Shown piece after piece: positions 51,511 through 61,138 of a stretch of 64,000 bases of DNA (positions are counted from its first letter, which is position 1; every line of letters begins with the position of its first letter). Both the position numbers and the translations under genes were made by a program. The stretch is taken from the NCBI GenBank assembly GCA_045863055.1, contig BTUW01000022.1, forward strand, positions 1 through 64,000, in the 5' to 3' direction. Below the pieces are notes generated by a model. That model was not told the DNA's origin. It was given only the letters and a program-made list of their open reading frames with translations, and did not search any database. The DNA comes from UTCHB3 sp008363265 (GTDB lineage Bacteria > Bacteroidota > Ignavibacteria > Ignavibacteriales > Ignavibacteriaceae).

Positions 51511-54279
51511 TTATTTCAGCAGGACGAGTTTGCGGGCGAACTTGAAGTCCCCGGCGGAGAGGATATAGATGTAAGTACCGCTGGCGAGTGCTGAACCATC
51601 AAAATCCTGTTGATAATTACCGGCGGATTGAAGTTCATTATTTATCAGCACCGCGACCACCCGGCCGAGCATGTCATGGATCTTTAGATTCACCAGGGCT
51701 TCTTTTGGCAGCGCGTACCGGATCTTCGTTGTCGGATTGAACGGATTAGGGAAGTTCTGTTCAAGCTTAAACTCTTTTGGCAACTCACCGTTTTCTGATC
51801 TTACGGAAGTGAGGGCTTTCCGTACCGCGACATATCTGGTGACAGTGTTACCCGTAAATTGGTTCTTGACTTCAATTTTCAAGATTTGGATCGAATCTCC
51901 GGTTTGGCTCAACCAGGAATTTTCAATTTTACTGCTTTCCTCGAGGATCCCGGTGTTAAGGCGATTGAAATTGGCTACCTCACGATTCCCGTCAGTCTCA
52001 TTTCTGATTTTCCAGTTGGTAGAAGAACCCGCGGAAACTCTGGTGCGAACAGTATCCAGCACATCGACCGGAATTGAGATGTTTCCGGATAACATGGCAA
52101 GTGTGCCTCCATCCAGATTAAGGGTCAGGAAACCTGATTCAAATTGATTTTGAGCACCATTAAGGACACGGATTCTAAATGTTCTTTGATTTCCTGGTTT
52201 TAGTTCGACATGGACTTTTAGAGTATCATCAGTATCTTCAAAATCCACAGCTTGAATAGCAGTACCGAGATTAAAAGCTTGGTAGGAGAGATTTGGATTA
52301 TTGTATTTCTTAGGGAGAGTAACTGTAAATACAGAATCTGAAGATGAAACGAGATGATTAGTGTTGTTTCGAAGAGAATCAGCAAAAGGATTAGTATCTG
52401 TGACTTGGATTTCGAAAGTTTGATCAGTGACTCCACCATTTCCATCATCGGATCTTAAGACGACAGGGAATGTGCCGAAGGTGGGATTACCGGAAAGAGT
52501 GCCGTTATTAAATGAAGCCCAAGGTGGTAAAGTGACAGCTTGAACTGGAGTGTTTCCATGATATTGGAGAGTCGGGGTGTAAGAGTATGGAGTCCCGACA
52601 GAAGTCGTGGTAAGCGGAGTCGAAGTGAACTCTGGAGCTTTGTTTACGACTTTGACATTAAAATTTGTATTAGTGGTGTCTTGGAAAGAATCGACTAATC
52701 GACCAGAGACAGAGTGAACACCGACATTACTATTTCCTGGAGTACCAGAGATGGTAGCACCATTTGGAGAGAGGAAAGTAGGAGTATTGGTGTAAGAAGT
52801 AGTGACGGAGTGTCCATTTGGATCAGAGGAATTGATAGTATAGGAAGTAGGAGAACCTTCATCGACGAAAATAGTATCGACTGGATTAGTCCAGACTGGA
52901 GCACCATTTTCAGTGATGGTGACATTAATATTAGTTGAAACACTACCTTTGGCATTAGTCGCTATAACTGGAATAGTATGTTGACCTGGAGTGGCATTCG
53001 GAAAGGTGACACCTGAAATCGACCAAGTGTTTGGACCAGTCTTAGTCAAAGCAAGAGAGTCACTTCCACCGAGACTGGAGAGATCAGCATGAACTTCAGT
53101 CGGTTTATTAGAAACATTGCAGGAAATCGAGGCTGTATCACTGACAACACCTGGATTGACTAGAGGATTATTTGGAGTGAGCGTCGCTGAAGTAAAGGAA
53201 GGAGCGAGGACTTCACGATAAATATCTACGACGTTGTCCTGTCTTCCAACAGCGAAATCATACTGCGAGCTATTCGTTCCTTCAAGAAATGTAACAGCCA
53301 TGGGTGCTCCACCTGGTGTTCCGACTAGATTTGCTACTTCTGTCCATTGAGTTTCTCCTTGATTTAATATGAAAATTTTACCACCACAAGATACTAATAA
53401 ATTTCCGTCTTTCCAATCAATCGAAGTAACTTGAATATTTGGCAGATTATATTTGATGTTGGTGTATTGAGAGAAGTTGTTGACATTATAGGCGCGGATT
53501 TCACCCTGTGAACCACGGGCAACATAAATGGTGTCTGTGCCATTGGATGTAATCGAGTTTAAACCTGTTAGGTTTAATACTTCTTGAAGCGTACCAGTGG
53601 TGCCAGTTTTTTTGTAGAGTTTATCACTTCCTTTCATATACCAATTAATATTGGAAGTGGTTGGACCATTTGGAATACCGAGAATATCATTTACATTTTG
53701 ACCAGTCGGAAAAGATGAATGGATAGTCGTCCAATTATTATCTTGTAAACGACGAAATGATGGGTTACCACTACCATTTGCTCCACAAAGAACGGTATCT
53801 CCATTGCTTAAAGCAAGCCATTCCTTGACATTACCTCCGAGATTAGGCCAAATATTTATTTCGTAGTCATCATTTTCAATAATTTGATTCATACTATAAA
53901 TCTTCCCAGGAAATCCTGCCAAACTACCTCCATTAGTGACGCTAAGAGTCGTATCTAGGTTATGGACGAGGTTTTCGGTGGTGATTGTTTCGATTTGTGA
54001 TAGTTTTGACTCTGATTTTGGGTTAGATGAGAGCGTCGGAGGAGTAAGAGAGTCTGGTTTTTCGACTACGGCAGTAATGGGATTAGAACTATCTGAGTTT
54101 GATGAGAAAATCTGATCAGCAGTGGTATTGGCAGATGCATCTTTTGGTGCGACTAGCTGACTAGCTAGAAGGACTAAAAGGAGATTTCTGAATTTGCTAG
54201 GAAGTTTGGAAACGATTTTTTCTAAAGTAGAAGGAGAGGGGGTGTTTTCTCTTGAACAAAAATAAATTTTATTTGCCAT
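51511..54279 (-). CDS. Mosaic T9SS-secreted protein with propeller and Ig-like domains
   Basis: A 922-residue exported protein. The N-terminal ~30 residues (MANKIYFCSRENTPSPSTLE) precede a hydrophobic signal (NLLLVLLASQLVA). Then comes a beta-propeller-like part (~130-370), several Ig-like/cadherin-like modules (~380-660; NGAPVWTNPVDTIFVDEG, NKAPEFTSTPLTTTSVG) and a T9SS domain starting EQNFPNPFNPTTK. Codon use changes sharply: the first ~700 residues (about 52150-54279) are AT-rich with many GGA, ACT, AGA and CCA codons, whereas the last ~210 have the surrounding style. This suggests that a foreign body was joined to a native tail. Confidence 0.8.
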   Translation of the reverse strand: MANKIYFCSRENTPSPSTLEKIVSKLPSKFRNLLLVLLASQLVAPKDASANTTADQIFSSNSDSSNPITAVVEKPDSLTPPTLSSNPKSESKLSQIETITTENLVHNLDTTLSVTNGGSLAGFPGKIYSMNQIIENDDYEINIWPNLGGNVKEWLALSNGDTVLCGANGSGNPSFRRLQDNNWTTIHSSFPTGQNVNDILGIPNGPTTSNINWYMKGSDKLYKKTGTTGTLQEVLNLTGLNSITSNGTDTIYVARGSQGEIRAYNVNNFSQYTNIKYNLPNIQVTSIDWKDGNLLVSCGGKIFILNQGETQWTEVANLVGTPGGAPMAVTFLEGTNSSQYDFAVGRQDNVVDIYREVLAPSFTSATLTPNNPLVNPGVVSDTASISCNVSNKPTEVHADLSSLGGSDSLALTKTGPNTWSISGVTFPNATPGQHTIPVIATNAKGSVSTNINVTITENGAPVWTNPVDTIFVDEGSPTSYTINSSDPNGHSVTTSYTNTPTFLSPNGATISGTPGNSNVGVHSVSGRLVDSFQDTTNTNFNVKVVNKAPEFTSTPLTTTSVGTPYSYTPTLQYHGNTPVQAVTLPPWASFNNGTLSGNPTFGTFPVVLRSDDGNGGVTDQTFEIQVTDTNPFADSLRNNTNHLVSSSDSVFTVTLPKKYNNPNLSYQAFNLGTAIQAVDFEDTDDTLKVHVELKPGNQRTFRIRVLNGAQNQFESGFLTLNLDGGTLAMLSGNISIPVDVLDTVRTRVSAGSSTNWKIRNETDGNREVANFNRLNTGILEESSKIENSWLSQTGDSIQILKIEVKNQFTGNTVTRYVAVRKALTSVRSENGELPKEFKLEQNFPNPFNPTTKIRYALPKEALVNLKIHDMLGRVVAVLINNELQSAGNYQQDFDGSALASGTYIYILSAGDFKFARKLVLLK

Positions 54280-54463
54280 TGTAGAAACTCTGATAAATTA
54301 AGAAATCTTGAGACCATCAAAGCATTAACCGAAAGTTCCAAATTAAACTTTCATTTTAGTGCAATAATAACAAAATAAAATTTAAAAACGAACGGTATCG
54401 CGTTTTTTTTCACCTGAAAAAAATAAGAATAAAGAGGAAGAAACCACCTTACCATGAGATTGA

Positions 54464-54546
54464 GGACGCGGATACACGCAGATTAAGCAGATGTACGCGG
54501 AATAGGTATCTGCGAAAATCCGTTAAATCTGCGTGTATCTGCGTCC
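54464..54546. repeat. Long hairpin repeat (ACGCGGATACACGCAG)
   Basis: GGACGCGGATACACGCAG at 54464 onward pairs with the complement ending in CTGCGTGTATCTGCGTCC at 54546, with about 21 of 22 bases matching, around a ~35-base loop that itself carries similar words. Third member of the class at 3975 and 10024. The 54280-54601 interval contains no gene; besides this hairpin it holds the AT-rich promoter region of the mosaic gene. Confidence 0.8.
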
Positions 54547-54559
54547 AGAATTCACACTT

Positions 54560-54598
54560 CCTCTCTACACTCCACACTCCACTCCGCCGCGGCGGACC
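54560..54598. repeat. CTACACTCCACACT words plus TCCGCCGCGGCGGA palindrome
   Basis: CTCTACACTCCACACTCCAC is the complement of the repeat at 51456-51482 and is followed by the palindrome TCCGCCGCGGCGGA at 54583-54596, the same combination as at 6385-6420. It ends next to the stop of the epimerase gene. Confidence 0.75.
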
Positions 54599-54601
54599 AC
54601 A

Positions 54602-55510
54602 CTACTTAAGCAGATCTTCCATCGCCTCATCAAGTTCCGGGAATTTGAAGTGAAAACCGCTTTTTTCTGTGTAGGCGGGGATCACCTTCTGGCTGTCGAG
54701 GATGGTTGAGGCCATTTCTCCGAAAAGTATTTTTAAGGCGAAGGAAGGGATTTTCATCAGTGATGGTTTCTTCAGAGCCCTGCCGAGATGGAAAACAAAC
54801 ACATCCATCATTACCGGTGTCGGTGATACACCGTTGAACACCCCGTCCTGAGGGTTATCGATCAGATGGATATACAGGTCAACGATGTCATCGATGTGAA
54901 TCCACGACATCCACTGCGTGCCCGCGCCGAGTGAGCCACCAACCATGAATTTAAATGCAGGGATCATCTTCTTAAGCGCGCCGCCCTCGGATGAAAGTAC
55001 CACGCCCGTTCTTACTATCGAAACCTTTACACCATGATCGCGCGCGATCTGCGCTTCCTGTTCCCAGGCAGTACATACATCGGCAAGAAAACCCTCACCG
55101 CGAGGGGAGACTTCATCAACCTCTTCGTCACCCGTGTTTCCGTAGAATCCCGTCGCGGATGATGAGACCAGCACTTTCGGTTTTTCTTCAAGCAGGGAGA
55201 TCGCGTTCACAAGAGCGTCGGTGGTCTGGATCCTGCTGTTCAGGATCGTCATTTTGTAGGCGTCGCTCCACTTCTCCGCCACGGATGCACCGGCCAGGTT
55301 CACAAAGGCGTGCGCTCCTTCAAGTTTTTTCAGAACCTGCTTCGGATCCTTGTAGTCCCATTTAACAAATTCTGTAACGAAAGACATTCCACGGGCCTGA
55401 ACAGGATCGCGGGATATGATAACGGGCACATCACCCCGTTCGTGGAGTTTTTTTGCGAGTTTCTTACCGATCAGGCCCGTAGCGCCTGTTATAACCACTC
55501 TTTTAGACAT
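54602..55510 (-). CDS. TIGR01777-type NAD(P)-dependent epimerase
   Basis: A 302-residue short-chain dehydrogenase/reductase-fold protein of the YfcH/TIGR01777 group. The ATG at 55510 with AAGGAAT upstream begins directly at the cofactor domain: KRVVITGATGLIGKKLAKKL. Other family marks are AHAFVNLAGASVAEKW, SSSATGFYGNTGDEEVDE, RTGVVLSSEGGALKKM, PAFKFMVGGSLGAGTQWMSWIHIDD and FNGVSPTPVM. Substrate unknown. A single gene between repeats and the divergent AGE-family gene. Confidence 0.9.
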   Translation of the reverse strand: MSKRVVITGATGLIGKKLAKKLHERGDVPVIISRDPVQARGMSFVTEFVKWDYKDPKQVLKKLEGAHAFVNLAGASVAEKWSDAYKMTILNSRIQTTDALVNAISLLEEKPKVLVSSSATGFYGNTGDEEVDEVSPRGEGFLADVCTAWEQEAQIARDHGVKVSIVRTGVVLSSEGGALKKMIPAFKFMVGGSLGAGTQWMSWIHIDDIVDLYIHLIDNPQDGVFNGVSPTPVMMDVFVFHLGRALKKPSLMKIPSFALKILFGEMASTILDSQKVIPAYTEKSGFHFKFPELDEAMEDLLK

Positions 55511-55613
55511 CGATGAAATTCCTTTTAAATTCAACTGTAATTGTAACAAAATCCATTATCAATTAATTTCAGTATTTTTGTAAAACCCTCTTTTGATATT
55601 TCCAAAGGACCTG

Positions 55614-57425
55614 ATGTCCAAGTATTACATAAAAGTCGCGACCATACTCCTGATATTGTTGTCAGGAAGGCTGTTTCCTCAGTTCACCCCCACTTCCCCT
55701 TATCTGAACGACCCCGACCGTCTGATCGGTTATGTCGACAGCTGCGCGAAGTTCTGGTTCAACTCATACGACGCGACCTACGGCGGATTTTACACCAATG
55801 TTGACCGTCAGGGGAACGTGATCACCTCATGGGGAACGAACAAGAAACCGCTTACCCAAACCCGTCACGCCTACGCTTTTTCGAAAGCTTTCATGCTGAC
55901 AGGAAATGAAGTGTATCTGCAGAAGGCACAGGATGCCCTCTCTTTCCTTTATTCGAAAGCGTGGGACAACACCAACGGCGGTTGGTATGCCGACCTGAAC
56001 AGACAGGGCTCACCCGTCTCAGCCACAGCGGCAAAAACGGCTTTTGATGCCCACTATGCCCTCCTCGGGATCGCATCGATGTATGAGGCAACGCGTGATC
56101 CCCTCGCGGAGTCATGGTTTAACAAGGGTTACGACCTCCTTGAGAACAGGTACTGGGACCGCGGTTCATCGTTCGGCTATTACGACCAGGCAACATACAA
56201 TTTTTCTTCCCGGAGCGGTAAGAGCTTCAATGCCACGGTCGATGCCCTTACCACACATCTTTTGCTGATGACGCGCTTAACCGGTGAGTCCCGGTACAGA
56301 ACGAAAACCGACTCCGTGGTGCTCAACATCCTCAACAGACTCGTTCCCACGATGGACAATCAGCAGATAGGATTTGCCGAGGAGTACAACAGTGACTGGA
56401 CGGTGAACCAGTCGGAGACCATGACCATAATGGGGCATGTTCTGAAAACAGCCTGGGTTCTGGGCCGCGCGTACAGATTGAATCCCGATCCGGCTTACAT
56501 TACCGCCGCCAGAAAGCTCTTCAACAACGTTCTCCAGAAAGGATATGACCATCTGTACGGTGCCCCCTACAAGGACTTCAACCGCACCACCGGCCAAATG
56601 CTCCTCTGGGGGATACAGGATTCAGCAAAGGCGTGGTGGCAGGTTGAGCAAGCGATCACGGGAGGGCTTGAATTGTGGGGTATAACCAACGAAGAGCAGT
56701 TCCTCAGAACCGCTGATGAGAGCCTAAACTTCTTCATGAACTGGTTCGTCGACAGGGTCTATGGCGAGGTATATGAGAACACGATGCGCCGGGGCGGCAG
56801 GGTATGGGGAGAGCACAAAGGGAACGGGTTCAAGGCCTCATATCACTCGGTTGAACTGGGTTACCTGACCCACCTTTACGCGAAGATCTACGTTGCAAAT
56901 CAGCCGTTCAAACTCTATTATAAATTCGCCCCTTCGATCCTCCCCCGCGTTGTGAGCGTTAACCCGTTGCTCACTCCCGCCGGGCGGATCAGGATCACGG
57001 AAGTGACGCTCGACGGGCAGCCCTTCACATCGTTCAATGCCGGTGATCTTACCCTTAACATCCCCGCGAATACCGGCGGGAAGTTCCGCGTAACCTTCAC
57101 TCCACAGGATCCAACCTCGATCGCCGCGGAGGGTGGAGACACGCCTGACAGTTTTGTACTTGAGCAGAACTATCCTAACCCCTTTAACCCTGTAACCGTT
57201 ATCCGTTACGCGTTGCCCGCCCGTGGCTCTGCCGGTGCCGGAAATGTTGTGCTGAAAGTACATAATTTGCTCGGCGAGACTGTGGCCACACTCGTTGACG
57301 GTGAAGTTGAGGCTGGTACGCACAGGGTCACTTTCGACGCATCGGGGCTGAATTCAGGAATTTACTTTTACACCTTGACGGCGAACGGTAAAACTCAGAG
57401 CCGCAAAATGACACTTCTTAAGTAG
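55614..57425 (+). CDS. Secreted AGE-family (N-acylglucosamine 2-epimerase-like) protein with T9SS tail
   Basis: A 603-residue exported protein. The ATG at 55614 has AAAGGA 5 bases upstream and gives a signal peptide (to GRLFPQ). Residues ~25-430 form an (alpha/alpha)6 barrel of the AGE/cellobiose 2-epimerase superfamily: FWFNSYDATYGGFYTN, LTQTRHAYAFSKAF, GGWYADLNRQG, AHYALLGIASMYEATR, IMGHVLKTAWVLGRA. A T9SS domain starts EQNYPNPFNPVTV. Secreted epimerases are unusual, because the family normally works in the cytosol; a lyase or hydrolase role at the surface is an alternative. Confidence 0.83.
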   Translation: MSKYYIKVATILLILLSGRLFPQFTPTSPYLNDPDRLIGYVDSCAKFWFNSYDATYGGFYTNVDRQGNVITSWGTNKKPLTQTRHAYAFSKAFMLTGNEVYLQKAQDALSFLYSKAWDNTNGGWYADLNRQGSPVSATAAKTAFDAHYALLGIASMYEATRDPLAESWFNKGYDLLENRYWDRGSSFGYYDQATYNFSSRSGKSFNATVDALTTHLLLMTRLTGESRYRTKTDSVVLNILNRLVPTMDNQQIGFAEEYNSDWTVNQSETMTIMGHVLKTAWVLGRAYRLNPDPAYITAARKLFNNVLQKGYDHLYGAPYKDFNRTTGQMLLWGIQDSAKAWWQVEQAITGGLELWGITNEEQFLRTADESLNFFMNWFVDRVYGEVYENTMRRGGRVWGEHKGNGFKASYHSVELGYLTHLYAKIYVANQPFKLYYKFAPSILPRVVSVNPLLTPAGRIRITEVTLDGQPFTSFNAGDLTLNIPANTGGKFRVTFTPQDPTSIAAEGGDTPDSFVLEQNYPNPFNPVTVIRYALPARGSAGAGNVVLKVHNLLGETVATLVDGEVEAGTHRVTFDASGLNSGIYFYTLTANGKTQSRKMTLLK

Positions 57426-57436
57426 GACAGGAATTG

Positions 57437-58087
57437 ATGAAAAAATACGATCTCGCTGTTTTTGACATGGACGGCACGCTCTTTGACTCGGCCGATACCA
57501 TCTACAACGCCGCCATCGACACCTTTGAAAAGCTCGGTATGAAGGATGTGAATTTCCCCCGGGACCAGTTCGAACCTAAGATCGGCGCCCACTTCGGCGA
57601 TATCTTCCGCGAGTTCGGGATACACGTCCCTGACATTGAACACTACATCAATGTTTACAAGGAGATATATTTCGATCACATCGACGACACAAAGTTCTAC
57701 CGCGGTATTCCTGAACTGCTGGCTGAACTGAAGGGCTCAGGCATGCGTCTGGCACTTCTTACAACGAAGAATCAGTACCAGACCGAGAGGATCGCCGACC
57801 ACTTCGGGCTCCACGACTGGTTTGAGTATCTGATGGGACGCAAGCCGGGGATCAAGATCAAACCGGACCCTGAGCCGCTTGAGATGATCATCGGTCACTT
57901 CGGCTGTTCAAAGGGAAAAACCGTGATGATCGGTGACTCCGAGTTCGATATCGGGTGCGGGATCAACGCGGGAGTTGATACAATAGCTGTCGGTTACGGA
58001 TACCGTGACCATGAATTTCTGCTGAATGAGAAACCAGTTCACTTCACGGCAACCGTCGCGGGACTGAAAGAACTCCTTCTCGGCTGA
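57437..58087 (+). CDS. HAD-superfamily phosphatase (phosphoglycolate phosphatase-like)
   Basis: A 216-residue HAD hydrolase. Motif I is VFDMDGTLFDS (nucleophile Asp), motif II lies in LALLTTKNQYQTE, motif III Lys in GIKIKPDPEPLE and motif IV in VMIGDSEFDIGCG. The helical cap (~20-85) is of the subclass I type used by phosphoglycolate phosphatases and beta-phosphoglucomutases. It follows the AGE-family gene by 11 bases and may be co-transcribed. Substrate unknown. Confidence 0.9.
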   Translation: MKKYDLAVFDMDGTLFDSADTIYNAAIDTFEKLGMKDVNFPRDQFEPKIGAHFGDIFREFGIHVPDIEHYINVYKEIYFDHIDDTKFYRGIPELLAELKGSGMRLALLTTKNQYQTERIADHFGLHDWFEYLMGRKPGIKIKPDPEPLEMIIGHFGCSKGKTVMIGDSEFDIGCGINAGVDTIAVGYGYRDHEFLLNEKPVHFTATVAGLKELLLG

Positions 58088-58090
58088 CCG

Positions 58091-61000
58091 CTAAACTGCC
58101 TCTACCTTAGGCGGGATCAGTTTATATACCACAGGGGTGACAACACGTGAAAGGAGTGTAGAGCTGATCAGTCCGCCGATAAGCACGACTGCCAGAGGTG
58201 AGATCAGCGGATTCACGGAAAGCGCGATCGGCATCAGACCTCCGATCGCCGTCATTGAAGTAAGTATGATTGGGAGGAACCGCACTTCACCCGCTTCACG
58301 GATCGCGTCATCCACGCTCTTTCCCTGTTCCCTCAGCTGGTTTGTGAAATCCACTAACAGGATCGTGTTCTTCACCTCGATACCTGCCAGGGCTATCAGG
58401 CCTACAACCGCCACGAAAGAGAGGGAGTTGCCCGTTATCCAGAGGGCAAGCACCGCGCCCACTATACCGAGCGGTACCACCGAAAGGACGATCAGGATGC
58501 TTCTGAAAGTTTTGAATTCAAGGATCAGTATCGCGATGAAAAGGAAAACCGTTACCAGAAGAATGGTCGTCAGCCCCGCGAATGATTCCTCCCTTGCCTC
58601 CTGTTCTCCCCCGATCGAATAGCTGTAACCCGCGGGAAGCTTTAAATCCTCAAGTTTTTTGACCACATCACGGGTGACATTATCCGCAAGGTAACCCTTC
58701 CTGATCTGCGAAAAAACCGAAACGGTTCGTATCTTGTTTTCGTGGTTTATTGAGAGAGGTGTGGCGACGAACTGAAGTGAGGCAACCTGCGACAGTGGGA
58801 TCGCCCGTCCCTCAATATTGTTGATGTACAGATTCTCGAGGGCGCCGAGGGTGTTCAGCTGTTCCTTCTCCCTTGTGACCAGGATCGGGTGACTGTTTCC
58901 CTCATCATCGTTGAATGAACCTGCCTCGATACCGGCGACGGCGAGGCGGACAGTTCTGTCGATATAAGCCGAAGGGATGCCGAGGCTAGCGGCTTTCTCC
59001 TTGTTGATCGCGACACGGATATCCGACTTCATGTTCTTCACGGGATTGTTCACATAGATGGTGCCATCGGTGGCTTTGATCAGTCCCTCCACCTGCCCGG
59101 CGATCGTCCTGAGCGTGTCGAGATTCTTGCCGAAGAGCCTGATCTCGACCGGAGCGAGAACACCGGGGCCCTGTTCAAAGTCCTTCACTTCAACCTTGGC
59201 GCCCGGGTATGAAGCCCATTTTTTTCTTAATTTGTCGATGATCGTGGTTTTCTTGTCAGTATCGGTATCCTCATCGAGCTGAACGAATAACTGTGCAAAG
59301 TCTGGCCTTTCATCCTCCTGAAGGATATTGTAGTAAACCGTTGGGTTGCCTTTGCCGATATTTGTGGTTACAAACTCCACCTCAGGTAATTTAAGCAATT
59401 CCCCCTCTATCTCTTTTGCCACCTCTGCCGTCTTGTCCAGATTTGACTGAAGCGGTGTTATCACATCCACCAGAAACTGCGGTTTCTCGGAGGCCGGGAA
59501 GAGACTGAATCCTATGACAGGGATCATCAGGAGTGATCCGCCGAAAAGGATGAGCGCGACCACCGCGGTCACCACGGGATGGTTCAGGGCGCGGTCGAGA
59601 AGCGGGGCGTAACTGTGATGGATCGCCTTCTTCAGTCCACGGAGAAAGATATTCCCCTCTGTGGGTCCCGAATGTGCGCTCAGTATCCTGCTCGCGAGGA
59701 ACGGGATCACGGTCAGCGCGACCAGCATCGAGGCGAAGACAGTTACTATTACAGCCATCGGCTGGCTGCGGATGAAATCACCGGTCGAACCGGGCAGAAG
59801 TGTCAGGGGAAGAAAGGCTACTATCAGGGTGGCGGTGCACCCGATCACCGCGAGGGCGATCTGCTTAGTGCCGAGGATGGTTGCATCGTAGCGGCTGTAG
59901 CCTTCACGTATCCACCGTTCGATGTTCTCGACCACCACAATACTGTCGTCCACCAGAAGCCCGAGCGCGACCACGAACCCGACGATCGAGAGCTGGTTCA
60001 GAGTGTAGCCAAGGGCGTTCATCATGATTATACCGATCGAGAGGGAGAGGGGGATCGAGATCATCACTATGACCGATGCCCTTCCTCCGAGGGGGAGGAG
60101 GGTGATCGCCACGAGGAGGATGGCGATCAGGAAGTCTTCGGCCAGTCCTCCCAGCCTCCGGTTCACATTGTCGGCCTGGTCGAAATTCTGCACGAGCTGC
60201 ATGTTCGGAGGCAATTTCGACCTGAACTTCTCGAGCACGGGGAGGTATTTCCCCTGTGTCACGGAGATGTTCTCACCCGGTTTTTGCGCGGCCACAACGA
60301 GAACGCACCTGTGTCCGTTCAGCCTTGTAAGGTAGTTCTCCTTTTCAAAATCGAAATAGACGTCCGCGATATCCTTAAGGAAGATGTTCTTCCCGTCGTA
60401 AGAGTGGATCACGGTGTTTTTTATATCCTCAACCGACTTGTAGTTGCCGCTCGTCTGAATGTTGTAAGTTCTGGCGCCCGCGTTTATACTGCCTCCGGGA
60501 ATGTTCACCGCCTCACTCTCAACGATACCCAGCACCTCCTCCAAAGGGATGTTCATTTGCGCCATTTTATCCGTTGAGAGCTCTATCCTTACCTGCTTCT
60601 TGGGCAGCCCGTGAATCTCAACGTTCTTTAGCTCAGGTATCTGTTCGAGCTCCTCCTTCAGTATCCGGGCCTGCTTCCTCATGTTGTCCCACGACGCGTT
60701 CTCCGATATCAGGGCGGTCTGAAGGACGTTCACATTCGAGGCGAGGTATTTTCTGACCTCGATGGCGTAGATCTCTTTCGGGAGGGTGTTTCTGAGGTTG
60801 TTGACCTCACGGATCACCTCCTGATATTTGCTCTCGACATCGACACCGTAGTTATACTGGATCCAGGTTAGTGAAATGCCGTTCTTGATATCCGTGCTCA
60901 CCTTTTTGATGTTCTCGAGGGAGGTCAGTTTTGCTTCAAGGGGATCGACCACCATCTCTTCCATGTCCTTGGGGCTCGTACCGGGGAAAACCACCACGAT

Positions 61001-61138
61001 CCAGTACTCGGGAACCGCCATTTCGGGGTCCTCGGAACGGGGCATCTCGAGAATGGTGTTCACGCCGATCGCGATCACCATCAGGAAGATGATGAGCGTG
61101 AACTGAAAATTCTTTACCGCGAACTCTATTATCTTCAT
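58091..61138 (-). CDS. RND efflux pump, AcrB-type inner-membrane transporter
   Basis: A 1015-residue proton-driven exporter with 12 membrane helices and two large periplasmic loops. The proton-relay pair is visible in GLLVDDSIVVVENIE (Asp ~395-396). It starts with the typical KIIEFAVKNFQFTLIIFLMVI and contains the second-half signature GLIALAGIEVKNTILLVDF. It overlaps the adaptor gene by 4 bases and is the last gene of a tolC-adaptor-pump operon. Closest by pattern to the HAE1/multidrug group; metal efflux cannot be excluded. Confidence 0.94.
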   Translation of the reverse strand: MKIIEFAVKNFQFTLIIFLMVIAIGVNTILEMPRSEDPEMAVPEYWIVVVFPGTSPKDMEEMVVDPLEAKLTSLENIKKVSTDIKNGISLTWIQYNYGVDVESKYQEVIREVNNLRNTLPKEIYAIEVRKYLASNVNVLQTALISENASWDNMRKQARILKEELEQIPELKNVEIHGLPKKQVRIELSTDKMAQMNIPLEEVLGIVESEAVNIPGGSINAGARTYNIQTSGNYKSVEDIKNTVIHSYDGKNIFLKDIADVYFDFEKENYLTRLNGHRCVLVVAAQKPGENISVTQGKYLPVLEKFRSKLPPNMQLVQNFDQADNVNRRLGGLAEDFLIAILLVAITLLPLGGRASVIVMISIPLSLSIGIIMMNALGYTLNQLSIVGFVVALGLLVDDSIVVVENIERWIREGYSRYDATILGTKQIALAVIGCTATLIVAFLPLTLLPGSTGDFIRSQPMAVIVTVFASMLVALTVIPFLASRILSAHSGPTEGNIFLRGLKKAIHHSYAPLLDRALNHPVVTAVVALILFGGSLLMIPVIGFSLFPASEKPQFLVDVITPLQSNLDKTAEVAKEIEGELLKLPEVEFVTTNIGKGNPTVYYNILQEDERPDFAQLFVQLDEDTDTDKKTTIIDKLRKKWASYPGAKVEVKDFEQGPGVLAPVEIRLFGKNLDTLRTIAGQVEGLIKATDGTIYVNNPVKNMKSDIRVAINKEKAASLGIPSAYIDRTVRLAVAGIEAGSFNDDEGNSHPILVTREKEQLNTLGALENLYINNIEGRAIPLSQVASLQFVATPLSINHENKIRTVSVFSQIRKGYLADNVTRDVVKKLEDLKLPAGYSYSIGGEQEAREESFAGLTTILLVTVFLFIAILILEFKTFRSILIVLSVVPLGIVGAVLALWITGNSLSFVAVVGLIALAGIEVKNTILLVDFTNQLREQGKSVDDAIREAGEVRFLPIILTSMTAIGGLMPIALSVNPLISPLAVVLIGGLISSTLLSRVVTPVVYKLIPPKVEAV

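Noticed and set aside
59579..60577. 332-codon open frame on the plus strand inside the RND pump gene
   Set aside because: It lies opposite the clearly coding AcrB-type gene, has no ribosome site and its translation is rich in Arg/His/Asp with no recognisable domain; an antisense shadow of a GC-biased gene.
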